Below are positions 21,809 through 29,547 of a DNA stretch of 64,000 nt, piece after piece. This stretch comes from Chryseomonas sp014190935 (lineage in GTDB: Bacteria; Pseudomonadota; Gammaproteobacteria; Pseudomonadales; Pseudomonadaceae). The position numbers and the translations under genes are program-made. The number at the start of each line of letters is the position of its first letter. The stretch's first letter is position 1. The stretch lies in assembly GCF_014190935.1 (NCBI RefSeq), contig NZ_JACHVV010000007.1, forward strand, positions 1-64,000, read 5' to 3'. The notes below the pieces were generated by a model. It ran no database searches. It saw only the letters and a program-made list of their open reading frames with translations, and had not been told where the DNA came from.

Positions 21809-23734
21809 TTGAACGACATGGCAAAGAATCTGATCCTGTGGCTGATCATCGCCGCGGTGCTCGTCACCGTGATGAACAACTTCTCCAGCCCCAACGAACC
21901 CCAGACGCTCAACTACTCCGACTTCATCCAGCAGGTGAAGGACGGGCAGATCGAGAGCGTGACCGTGGATGGCTATGTCATCACCGGCAAGCATCGTGAC
22001 GGCGACCCCTTCAAGACCATCCGTCCGGCGATCCAGGACAATGGCCTGATCGGCGACCTGGTCAACAACAGCGTTACCATCACCGGCAAGCAGCCCGAAC
22101 AGCAGAGCATCTGGACTCAGCTGCTGGTGGCCAGCTTCCCGATCCTGGTGATCATCGCGGTCTTCATGTTCTTCATGCGGCAGATGCAGGGCGGCGCTGG
22201 CGGTCGTGGCGGCCCCATGAGCTTTGGCAAGAGCAAGGCGCGATTGCTGTCGGAAGATCAGGTCAAGACCACCTTCGCCGACGTTGCCGGTTGCGACGAG
22301 GCCAAGGAAGAAGTCACCGAGCTGGTCGAGTTCCTGCGTGATCCGGGCAAGTTCCAGCGCCTCGGCGGACGCATTCCCCGTGGCGTGCTTATGGTCGGTT
22401 CGCCCGGTACCGGCAAGACCCTGCTGGCCAAGGCCGTGGCGGGCGAGGCCAAGGTGCCTTTCTTCACCATCTCCGGTTCGGATTTCGTCGAGATGTTCGT
22501 CGGTGTCGGCGCCAGCCGGGTCCGTGACATGTTCGACCAGGCCAAGAAGCACGCGCCCTGCATCATCTTCATCGACGAGATCGATGCGGTGGGTCGCCAT
22601 CGTGGCAACGGCATGGGCGGTGGTCACGACGAGCGCGAACAGACCCTGAACCAGCTGCTGGTCGAGATGGACGGCTTCGAGATGAACGATGGCATCATCG
22701 TCATCGCTGCCACCAACCGTCCTGACGTGCTCGACCCGGCCCTGCTGCGTCCCGGTCGCTTCGACCGCCAGGTGGTGGTCGGCCTGCCGGACATCCGTGG
22801 CCGCGAGCAGATACTCAAGGTGCACATGCGCAAGGTGCCGGTTGGCGAGCGCGTCGACGCGGGTGTCATTGCCCGAGGTACCCCGGGTTTCTCCGGTGCC
22901 GACCTGGCCAACCTAGTCAACGAGGCCTCGCTGTTCGCCGCCCGCGCCAACAAGCGCATCGTCGACATGCGTGAGTTCGAGCTGGCCAAGGACAAGATCA
23001 TGATGGGCGCCGAGCGCAAGACCATGGTCATGTCCGAGAAGGAGAAGCGCAACACCGCCTACCACGAGGCGGGTCACGCCATCGTCGGTCGCCTGGTGCC
23101 CGAGCACGATCCGGTCTACAAGGTCTCCATCATTCCCCGTGGTCGGGCCCTGGGCGTGACCATGTTCCTGCCCGAGGAAGACCGCTACAGCCTGTCCAAG
23201 CGTGCCCTGGAAAGCCAGATCTGTTCGCTATTCGGTGGCCGTATCGCCGAAGAGATGACCCTGGGCTTCGAAGGCGTTACCACGGGTGCCTCCAACGACA
23301 TCATGCGAGCGACCTCCCTGGCGCGGAACATGGTGACCAAGTGGGGCCTGTCCGAGAAGCTGGGTCCGCTGCTGTATGGCGAGGAAGAGAACGAAGGCTA
23401 CCTGGGTCGTTCCGGGGGTGGTGGCGCCGGTAACATGTCGGGCGAGACCGCCAAGCTGATCGATCTGGAGATCCGCCGGATCATCGACGACTGCTACGGC
23501 ACTGCCAAGCGGCTGCTGGACGAGAATCGCGACAAGCTCGAACTCATGTCCGATGCCCTGATGAAGTACGAGACCATCGATTCGGATCAGATCGACGACA
23601 TCATGGCTGGCAAGGTTCCGCGTGAACCGCGCGACTGGCATGACCGCGGCGGTCCTACCGGTGATTCGCCGGCACCGCAGAGTGGCAGCGATCGTCCTGA
23701 AACGCCCATCGGTGGTCCGGCCGGAGAACACTGA
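21809..23734 (+). CDS. ftsH: ATP-dependent zinc metalloprotease FtsH
   Basis: FtsH is the membrane-anchored AAA+ protease that degrades LpxC, sigma-32 and unassembled membrane proteins. The 641-residue protein has two N-terminal membrane segments (LILWLIIAAVLVTVM; LLVASFPILVIIAVFMFF). It carries an AAA module with Walker A GSPGTGKT and Walker B IIFIDEID, the SRH region and the zinc site HEAGH. The tail is Gly/Pro-rich. Walker A carries Ser where GPPGTGKT is usual. The TTG at 21809 is eight bases from GAGG. The ATG three codons later is too far from it. folP follows 7 bases after. Confidence 0.97.
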   Translation: MNDMAKNLILWLIIAAVLVTVMNNFSSPNEPQTLNYSDFIQQVKDGQIESVTVDGYVITGKHRDGDPFKTIRPAIQDNGLIGDLVNNSVTITGKQPEQQSIWTQLLVASFPILVIIAVFMFFMRQMQGGAGGRGGPMSFGKSKARLLSEDQVKTTFADVAGCDEAKEEVTELVEFLRDPGKFQRLGGRIPRGVLMVGSPGTGKTLLAKAVAGEAKVPFFTISGSDFVEMFVGVGASRVRDMFDQAKKHAPCIIFIDEIDAVGRHRGNGMGGGHDEREQTLNQLLVEMDGFEMNDGIIVIAATNRPDVLDPALLRPGRFDRQVVVGLPDIRGREQILKVHMRKVPVGERVDAGVIARGTPGFSGADLANLVNEASLFAARANKRIVDMREFELAKDKIMMGAERKTMVMSEKEKRNTAYHEAGHAIVGRLVPEHDPVYKVSIIPRGRALGVTMFLPEEDRYSLSKRALESQICSLFGGRIAEEMTLGFEGVTTGASNDIMRATSLARNMVTKWGLSEKLGPLLYGEEENEGYLGRSGGGGAGNMSGETAKLIDLEIRRIIDDCYGTAKRLLDENRDKLELMSDALMKYETIDSDQIDDIMAGKVPREPRDWHDRGGPTGDSPAPQSGSDRPETPIGGPAGEH

Positions 23735-23741
23735 AACACCC

Positions 23742-24605
23742 ATGTTCAATCCGTTTCCTTCGACCCGATTGCCTTGCGGCAATCGGGTTCTTGTTTTTGA
23801 CACGCCCAAAGTCATGGGCATCCTCAATGTCACGCCCGACTCCTTCTCCGACGGCGGTCGCTATACGGCGGTCGAAAGCGCGTTGCGCCATGCCGTGGAG
23901 ATGGTAGCGGCCGGTGCGGCCATCATCGATGTGGGTGGAGAGTCCACTCGGCCAGGGGCGCCGGTGGTGTCTGAGGCGGAAGAACTCGATCGCGTCGTAC
24001 CGGTGATCGAGGCGCTCGCCCGGGAGCTGGATGTCGTCCTCTCCCTTGATACCTCCACCCCGGCCGTCATGCGTGAGGGTGCCAGGGCGGGAGCCGGTCT
24101 GATCAATGACGTCCGCGCCCTGCGTCGGCCTGGCGCCCTCGAAGCTGCCGCCGCGACCGATCTGGCGGTCTGCCTGATGCACATGCGGGGCGAGCCCGGC
24201 ACCATGCAGCAGGCGCCCGTCTATGCCGACGTCGCAGGCGAGGTGGGCGCCTTTCTCGCTGAGCAGGTTGCCCGGTGCGAGGCGGCCGGTATCGCCCGCG
24301 GGCGGCTGGTGCTGGATCCGGGCTATGGCTTTGCCAAGACCCTGGAACACAACCTCGAGCTGTTCAGGCGGCAAGCCGAGTTGCTCGCCTTTGGGCTACC
24401 CTTGCTGGTGGGCGTTTCCCGCAAGAGCATGATCGGCGCGGTTACCGGGCGACCCGTAGAAGGGCGCCTGGCGGGCGGTCTGGCCCTGGCGGCGCTGGCG
24501 CTGGCCAAGGGGGCGCAGATCCTCAGGGTCCATGATGTGGCGGAAACGGTGGACGTGGTGAAGATGATCACCGCGGTCGAAGGCTTCAGGCAGGAACAGA
24601 ACTGA
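23742..24605 (+). CDS. folP: dihydropteroate synthase
   Basis: FolP condenses p-aminobenzoate with dihydropterin pyrophosphate in folate synthesis and is the sulfonamide target. The 287-residue TIM barrel shows VMGILNVTPDSFSDGG (pterin loop), DVGGESTRPGA and a C-terminal LLVGVSRKSMIG. The ATG at 23742 is chosen because TRLPCGNRVL before the core is conserved in pseudomonads. Its early codons form a strong hairpin with a T-rich tail (23763-23798). The stop overlaps the glmM ATG by one base. Confidence 0.96.
   Translation: MFNPFPSTRLPCGNRVLVFDTPKVMGILNVTPDSFSDGGRYTAVESALRHAVEMVAAGAAIIDVGGESTRPGAPVVSEAEELDRVVPVIEALARELDVVLSLDTSTPAVMREGARAGAGLINDVRALRRPGALEAAAATDLAVCLMHMRGEPGTMQQAPVYADVAGEVGAFLAEQVARCEAAGIARGRLVLDPGYGFAKTLEHNLELFRRQAELLAFGLPLLVGVSRKSMIGAVTGRPVEGRLAGGLALAALALAKGAQILRVHDVAETVDVVKMITAVEGFRQEQN
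23763..23798 (+). terminator. intrinsic-terminator-like hairpin inside the folP start
   Basis: The stem ACCCGATTGCC/GGCAATCGGGT (11 bp, TTGC loop) is followed by TCTTGTTTTT. It lies within folP codons 8-19. It could reduce transcription from ftsH into folP-glmM when folP is not being translated. Confidence 0.7.
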
Positions 24606-25942
24606 TGGCAAGAAAGTATTTTGGAACCGATGGTATTCGCGGCAAGGTCGGGACGTATCCCATCACCCCCGAGTTCATGCTCAAGCTGGGCTGGGCAGCG
24701 GGCATCGCCTTTCGCAGTCGCGGTGGTTGTCGGGTGCTGGTGGGCAAGGACACGCGCAACTCCGGCTACATGTTCGAATCGGCGCTGGAAGCCGGTCTTT
24801 CCGCCGCGGGTGCCGACGTCATGCTGCTGGGGCCCATGCCAACGCCCGGTATCGCCTATCTGACGCGGACCTTTCAGGCCAGCGCTGGCATCGTCATCAG
24901 TGCTTCGCACAATCCCTACTACGACAATGGCATCAAGTTCTTTTCCGGCGCCGGCACCAAGCTGCCCGATGAACTGGAAACCATGATCGAGGAGCTGCTC
25001 GACACGCCCATGACCGTGGTCGATTCGGCGCGTATCGGCAAGGTCTCGCGCATCAACGATGCCGCTGGCCGTTATATCGAGTTCTGCAAGAGCAGCGTGC
25101 CGACCGGGACCAGTTTCGCCGGCATGAAGATCGTGCTGGACTGCGCCAATGGCGCCACCTACAAGATCGCACCCAGCGTCTTCCGCGAGCTCGGAGCGGA
25201 CGTCAGCGTGCTCGGGGTGCAGCCGGACGGTCTCAATATCAACAAGGACTGCGGTTCCACCCACCTGGAGGGGCTGCAGCAGGCGGTGCTCGATCAGCAC
25301 GCCGACATCGGCATCGCCTTCGATGGCGACGGTGATCGGGTGCTGATGGTGGATCACACCGGGGCGGCAGTGGACGGCGATGAGCTGCTCTATCTGATCG
25401 CTCGCGATCTCAAGCGTCGTGGACGCCTCGAGGGTGGGGTGGTCGGTACCCTGATGAGCAATCTCGGTCTCGAGCTGGGGTTGGCCGAGCTGGATATTCC
25501 CTTTGTACGGGCCAAGGTAGGCGATCGCTATGTGATGGCTGAACTGCTGGAGCGCAACTGGGTGTTGGGCGGCGAGAACTCCGGGCATGTGGTCTGCTGC
25601 CAGTACACCACCACCGGCGACGCCACCATCGCCGCGCTGCAGGTACTCATCGCCCTGCGCAATGCCGGCCAGACCCTGGCCCAGGCGCGCATGGCGCTGC
25701 GCAAATGCCCTCAGGTGCTGATCAATGTGCGTTTCGGCGGTGGCCAGGATCCTCTGGAGAATCCGCGGGTCAAGCAGGCCAGTGCCGAGGTGACCGAGAA
25801 GATGGCCGGCAAGGGGCGGGTGCTGCTACGAAAATCCGGTACCGAGCCGCTGCTGCGCGTCATGGTCGAAGGCGAGAACGAGCGTGAGGTGCGCGCCCAT
25901 GCCGAAGCCCTGGCTCAGCTGATAACCGAGGTATGTGCTTGA
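24605..25942 (+). CDS. glmM: phosphoglucosamine mutase
   Basis: GlmM converts glucosamine-6-phosphate to glucosamine-1-phosphate for UDP-GlcNAc, peptidoglycan and LPS. The 445-residue protein has the phosphoserine motif ISASHNP (Ser101), the metal loop DGDGDR and the sugar loop GGENSGH. The phosphate-binding RKSGTEPLLRVM is near the C terminus. It starts one base inside the folP stop codon, an indication of coupled translation. Confidence 0.98.
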   Translation: MARKYFGTDGIRGKVGTYPITPEFMLKLGWAAGIAFRSRGGCRVLVGKDTRNSGYMFESALEAGLSAAGADVMLLGPMPTPGIAYLTRTFQASAGIVISASHNPYYDNGIKFFSGAGTKLPDELETMIEELLDTPMTVVDSARIGKVSRINDAAGRYIEFCKSSVPTGTSFAGMKIVLDCANGATYKIAPSVFRELGADVSVLGVQPDGLNINKDCGSTHLEGLQQAVLDQHADIGIAFDGDGDRVLMVDHTGAAVDGDELLYLIARDLKRRGRLEGGVVGTLMSNLGLELGLAELDIPFVRAKVGDRYVMAELLERNWVLGGENSGHVVCCQYTTTGDATIAALQVLIALRNAGQTLAQARMALRKCPQVLINVRFGGGQDPLENPRVKQASAEVTEKMAGKGRVLLRKSGTEPLLRVMVEGENEREVRAHAEALAQLITEVCA

Positions 25943-26008
25943 TTTGCTTGCATGCCGGTTTTCGATTGAGTAACATCTGCGCCCACTTCGCTCCCTGAGG
26001 CAAAACGC

Positions 26009-26767
26009 ATGCGTCGTTCCCTGGTTGCCGGTAACTGGAAAATGCATGGCTCGCTGCAAGGCGTGTCGGCGCTGGTCGCAGGCTTGAAAGGGTTGGATGG
26101 CGTAGCGGGTGTCGATGTCGTGGTGATTCCGACATTGGTGCATCTGCCGGGGGTGGCGAAAGAGCTGGCGGAAACGTCGCTGCAGGTGGGGGCTCAGACC
26201 TGTGCTCCCGTCGCGGGCGAGAAAGCCCTGACTGGCGAGGTCTCCTCGACGCAGTTGGCGGAGTTCGGTTGCCGTTACGTACTGGTGGGGCATTCCGAAA
26301 GGCGTGCTCTGCTGGGCGAAGATGACGAGGTGGTGGCGAAGAAATTCGCGGCCATCCAGGAGGGCGGGATGATTCCCGTGCTCTGCGTCGGCGAAACCCG
26401 CGAAGAGCGGGAGGCCGAGCGTACTCTGGATGTGGTGGGTGGCCAGCTTAAGGCGGTCATCGATGCAATCGGGGTCGCGGCTTTCGCCAATGCCGTGGTG
26501 GCCTACGAGCCCGTTTGGGCGATAGGTACCGGGCTCACGGCAACCCCGGAGCAGGCGCAAGAGATTCATGCGGCGATTCGCGCCCTGGTGCGCGAGGCCG
26601 ATGCTGAGGTCGCTGAAGGCCTTCAGCTGTTGTATGGCGGCAGTGTCAAGGCCGCCAATGCTGCCGAATTGTTCGGCATGCCGGATATCGATGGGGGGCT
26701 GGTAGGTGGAGCCTCCCTGAATGCTGAAGAGTTCAGTGCGATTTGCCGCGCTGCAGGACGTGGATAA
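26009..26767 (+). CDS. tpiA: triosephosphate isomerase
   Basis: TpiA interconverts dihydroxyacetone phosphate and glyceraldehyde-3-phosphate. The 252-residue TIM barrel shows the catalytic Lys in NWKMHG (Lys11), the His in VLVGHSERR and the Glu in AYEPVWAIGTG. The phosphate loop YGGSVKAANAAEL follows. The codon use is slightly less GC-rich at third positions than in glmM. The stop TAA overlaps the secG ATG by one base, forming the tpiA-secG pair seen in many gammaproteobacteria. Confidence 0.98.
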   Translation: MRRSLVAGNWKMHGSLQGVSALVAGLKGLDGVAGVDVVVIPTLVHLPGVAKELAETSLQVGAQTCAPVAGEKALTGEVSSTQLAEFGCRYVLVGHSERRALLGEDDEVVAKKFAAIQEGGMIPVLCVGETREEREAERTLDVVGGQLKAVIDAIGVAAFANAVVAYEPVWAIGTGLTATPEQAQEIHAAIRALVREADAEVAEGLQLLYGGSVKAANAAELFGMPDIDGGLVGGASLNAEEFSAICRAAGRG

Positions 26768-27147
26768 TGTTGGAAACTGCAGTTGTCGTGATCCACTTGC
26801 TGATGGCGCTTGGCCTGATCGCGCTGGTATTGATGCAGCAGGGCAAGGGTGCCGAAGCCGGTGCATCCTTTGGTGCGGGTGCCTCGGGTACCGTTTTCGG
26901 TAGTCAAGGTTCTGCTACCTTTCTGAGTCGCTTTACTGCTATACTAGCCGCGGTTTTTTTCGCGACTAGCCTGGGTCTGGGGTATTACGCCAAAGACCGT
27001 GCGCTGGGTCTGCGTGAAGTGGGTCTGCCCACTCAGCCAGTCCAGCAGGCTCCTCAGCCGAAGCAGGATGGTAACGATGTTCCTCTGAGTCAGCCGCGCG
27101 CTGCCCAGGGTGGTACTTCCGGGGACGTACCCCAGGAGTCAAAGTAG
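26767..27147 (+). CDS. secG: preprotein translocase subunit SecG
   Basis: SecG is the small subunit of the SecYEG protein-export channel. The 126-residue protein has two membrane segments (VVVIHLLMALGLIALVLMQ and FTAILAAVFFATSLGLGYYA). The conserved QQGKGAEAGASFGAGASGTVFGSQGSATFLSR loop lies between them, and a hydrophilic Gln/Pro-rich tail follows. The ATG at 26767 overlaps the tpiA stop. tRNA-Leu follows after 16 bases. Confidence 0.96.
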   Translation: MLETAVVVIHLLMALGLIALVLMQQGKGAEAGASFGAGASGTVFGSQGSATFLSRFTAILAAVFFATSLGLGYYAKDRALGLREVGLPTQPVQQAPQPKQDGNDVPLSQPRAAQGGTSGDVPQESK

Positions 27148-27163
27148 GTTTAAAAGGTTTCAT

Positions 27164-27249
27164 GCCGAAGTGGTGGAATTGGTAGACACGCTATCTTGAG
27201 GGGGTAGTGGCCACAGGCTGTATGGGTTCGAGTCCCATCTTCGGCACCA
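27164..27249 (+). tRNA. tRNA-Leu (anticodon GAG)
   Basis: 86 nt with a perfect 7-bp acceptor stem GCCGAAG/CTTCGGC and encoded ACCA. The anticodon loop TTGAGGG gives GAG, reading CUC and CUU. The long variable arm is typical of class II tRNAs. It is probably co-transcribed with secG, because no promoter is seen in the 16-base gap. Confidence 0.96.
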
Positions 27250-27291
27250 AATAGCAAAGACGTCCTGCAGGACGCGGCGAGAGAGAGTAGG

Positions 27292-27320
27292 TTGACTCCT
27301 AGAGTTCAGTTGAATATAAT
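27292..27320 (+). promoter_or_regulatory. sigma-70 promoter of tRNA-fMet-rimP-nusA
   Basis: TTGACT (27292-27297), 17 bases, then TATAAT (27315-27320). This is near-consensus, about 10 bases before the expected start of the tRNA precursor. Confidence 0.88.
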
Positions 27321-27336
27321 CTCGCTCCAGCTTTGA

Positions 27337-27413
<77 letters not shown>

Positions 27414-27420
27414 GTTATTT

Positions 27421-27445
27421 AAAGCCCCTTTTTAGGGGCTTTTTG
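27421..27445 (+). terminator. terminator after tRNA-fMet
   Basis: The stem AAAGCCCC/GGGGCTTT is followed by T5. It lies seven bases past the tRNA, upstream of rimP. Partial read-through would feed rimP-nusA-infB. Confidence 0.85.
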
Positions 27446-27492
27446 TTGGCTGGACAGTTCGGGTCGCGCTTTCTTGCGCAGACCTCTTAGGG

Positions 27493-27515
27493 ATGGGCGT
27501 AATGCCCATTTTTTA
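27493..27515 (+). terminator. second terminator/attenuator in the rimP leader
   Basis: The stem ATGGGC/GCCCAT has a five-base loop followed by T6. It lies 26 bases before the rimP start and with the preceding terminator forms a tandem in the leader. The E. coli metY-nusA leader is also controlled by partial termination. Confidence 0.7.
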
Positions 27516-27540
27516 TTCTCAAAAAACGCGAGGCAACCAG

Positions 27541-27999
27541 GTGTCGAGCAAGCTAGAACAGTTGCAGGCCTTGCTGGCCCCCGTCGTCGAGGCGCTTGGC
27601 TATGTCTGCTGGGGTGTCGAGTACATCTCCCAAGGGCGGCATTCGCTACTGCGTGTCTACATCGATCATCCCAACGGCATTCTCGTCGAAGATTGCGAGG
27701 CTGTCAGTCGCCAGGTAAGTGGCGTACTCGATGTGGAAGATCCGATCACCAATGAATACACCCTCGAGGTGTCTTCCCCCGGTATGGATAGACCGCTGTT
27801 CACCCTGGAGCAATTCGCTGCCCACGTCGGTGAACAGGTCAAGGTCAAACTTCGGTCGCCCTTCGAAGGGCGGCGTAATTTCCAGGGTTTGCTGCGCGGT
27901 GTGGAAGACCAGGACGTCGTGGTGCAGGTGGACGAGCATGAGTATCTGCTGCCCATCGAGATGATCGACAAGGCCAACGTCGTTCCCCGTTTCGAGTGA
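27541..27999 (+). CDS. rimP: ribosome maturation factor RimP
   Basis: RimP helps assemble the 30S subunit. The 152-residue protein begins SSKLEQLQALLAPVVEALGY, then shows GRHSLLRVYID, DCEAVSRQVSGVLDVED and EVSSPGMDRPLF. The C-terminal SH3-like part follows. The GTG at 27541 is the family start and has GAGG seven bases upstream. The 16-codon open extension before it covers the terminator hairpin. nusA follows after 49 bases. Confidence 0.95.
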   Translation: MSSKLEQLQALLAPVVEALGYVCWGVEYISQGRHSLLRVYIDHPNGILVEDCEAVSRQVSGVLDVEDPITNEYTLEVSSPGMDRPLFTLEQFAAHVGEQVKVKLRSPFEGRRNFQGLLRGVEDQDVVVQVDEHEYLLPIEMIDKANVVPRFE

Positions 28000-28048
28000 T
28001 TTGAGCGCGAGACCGCGGATCCCAAGGATTGCGAATACGAGGCGTAAG

Positions 28049-29521
28049 ATGAGCAAAGAAGTTCTGCTGGTAGTGGAATCTGTTTCGAACGAGAAGGGTG
28101 TTCCACCCGGCGTCATCTTCGAGGCACTGGAGTTGGCTCTCGCCACGGCTACCAAGAAACGCTACGAAGAAGATGTGGATCTGCGGGTGTCGATCAACAG
28201 ACACAACGGCAGCTACGAAACCTTCCGCCGCTGGACCGTGGTGGAAGACGAAGACTATCAGCTGCCCGATTCGCATCTGACGGTGGAAGACGCCCAGGAA
28301 GAGCATCCCGGCGTGAAGGCCGGTGAAGTGATCGAAGAGAAGATCGAGTCCATCGAATTCGGTCGGATCGCCGCCCAGACCGCCAAGCAGGTGATCGTGC
28401 AGAAGGTGCGCGAGGCCGAGCGGGCTCAGGTGGTGGACGCCTATCGCGAGAAGGTCGGCGAGATCATCTCCGGTACCGTCAAGAAGGTCACCCGTGACAG
28501 CGTGATCGTCGACCTCGGCAACAATGCCGAGGCGCTGCTGCCGCGTGAGCACATCATTCCGCGCGAGACCTTCCGCATGGGCGTGCGTCTGCGTGCCCTG
28601 CTCAAGGAGATCCGCACGGAAAACCGCGGTCCGCAGCTGATGCTGTCGCGGACCGATCCGCAGATGCTGATCGAGCTGTTCCGCATCGAGGTGCCGGAGA
28701 TTTCCGAGCAGCTGATCGATGTCATGGCGGCCGCCCGGGATCCGGGTTCGCGGGCCAAGATCGCCGTCCGTTCCAAGGACAAGCGCATCGATCCCCAGGG
28801 TGCCTGCATCGGCATGCGCGGTTCGCGCGTCCAGGCGGTATCCGGTGAACTGGGTGGCGAGCGGGTCGACATCGTCCTCTGGGATGACAATCCGGCGCAG
28901 TTCGTCATCAACGCCATGGCCCCGGCCGAAGTCGCTTCGATCATCGTCGACGAAGACAGCCGCACCATGGATATCGCTGTCGCCGAGGACAACCTGGCCC
29001 AGGCCATCGGTCGTGGCGGTCAGAACGTGCGCCTGGCCAGTCAGCTGACCGGCTGGACGCTCAACGTGATGACCGAGGCGGACATCAACGCCAAGCAGCA
29101 GGCGGAGACCGGCGACATCATCCAGCGCTTCATCGACGAGCTGGATGTCGACGAGGAGCTGGCGCAGGTACTGGTGGAAGAAGGTTTCACCTCCCTCGAG
29201 GAAGTGGCCTACGTGCCCATGGAAGAGATGCTCAACATCGATGGCTTCGACGAAGACATCGTCAACGAGCTGCGTACCCGGGCCAAGGATCGCCTGCTGA
29301 CCCGGGCCATCGCGACCGAAGAACAGAAGAGCCCCAGCGAAGATCTGCTGACCCTCGACGGCATGGATCCCCAGCTCGCCAGCGCGCTGGCCCAGCGTGG
29401 CGTGGTCAATCGCGAAGAGCTCGCCGAGCAGTCGATCGACGACCTGCTCGACATCAACGGCATGACCGAAGAGCGTGCCGGCAAGCTGATCATGGCTGCC
29501 CGTGCCCATTGGTTCGAGTAA
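28049..29521 (+). CDS. nusA: transcription termination/antitermination factor NusA
   Basis: NusA binds RNA polymerase and RNA and modulates pausing, termination and antitermination. The 490-residue protein has an N-terminal polymerase-binding domain (MSKEVLLVVESVSNEKGVP). An S1 domain (GEIISGTVKKVTRDSVIVDLG) and two KH domains (IDPQGACIGMRGSRVQAV; NLAQAIGRGGQNVRLA) follow. Two C-terminal acidic repeats complete the protein. The ATG at 28049 is the family start. infB follows 26 bases later. Confidence 0.98.
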   Translation: MSKEVLLVVESVSNEKGVPPGVIFEALELALATATKKRYEEDVDLRVSINRHNGSYETFRRWTVVEDEDYQLPDSHLTVEDAQEEHPGVKAGEVIEEKIESIEFGRIAAQTAKQVIVQKVREAERAQVVDAYREKVGEIISGTVKKVTRDSVIVDLGNNAEALLPREHIIPRETFRMGVRLRALLKEIRTENRGPQLMLSRTDPQMLIELFRIEVPEISEQLIDVMAAARDPGSRAKIAVRSKDKRIDPQGACIGMRGSRVQAVSGELGGERVDIVLWDDNPAQFVINAMAPAEVASIIVDEDSRTMDIAVAEDNLAQAIGRGGQNVRLASQLTGWTLNVMTEADINAKQQAETGDIIQRFIDELDVDEELAQVLVEEGFTSLEEVAYVPMEEMLNIDGFDEDIVNELRTRAKDRLLTRAIATEEQKSPSEDLLTLDGMDPQLASALAQRGVVNREELAEQSIDDLLDINGMTEERAGKLIMAARAHWFE

Positions 29522-29547
29522 GCGGCGCAGTCTGAGGAGAGAAGTGC

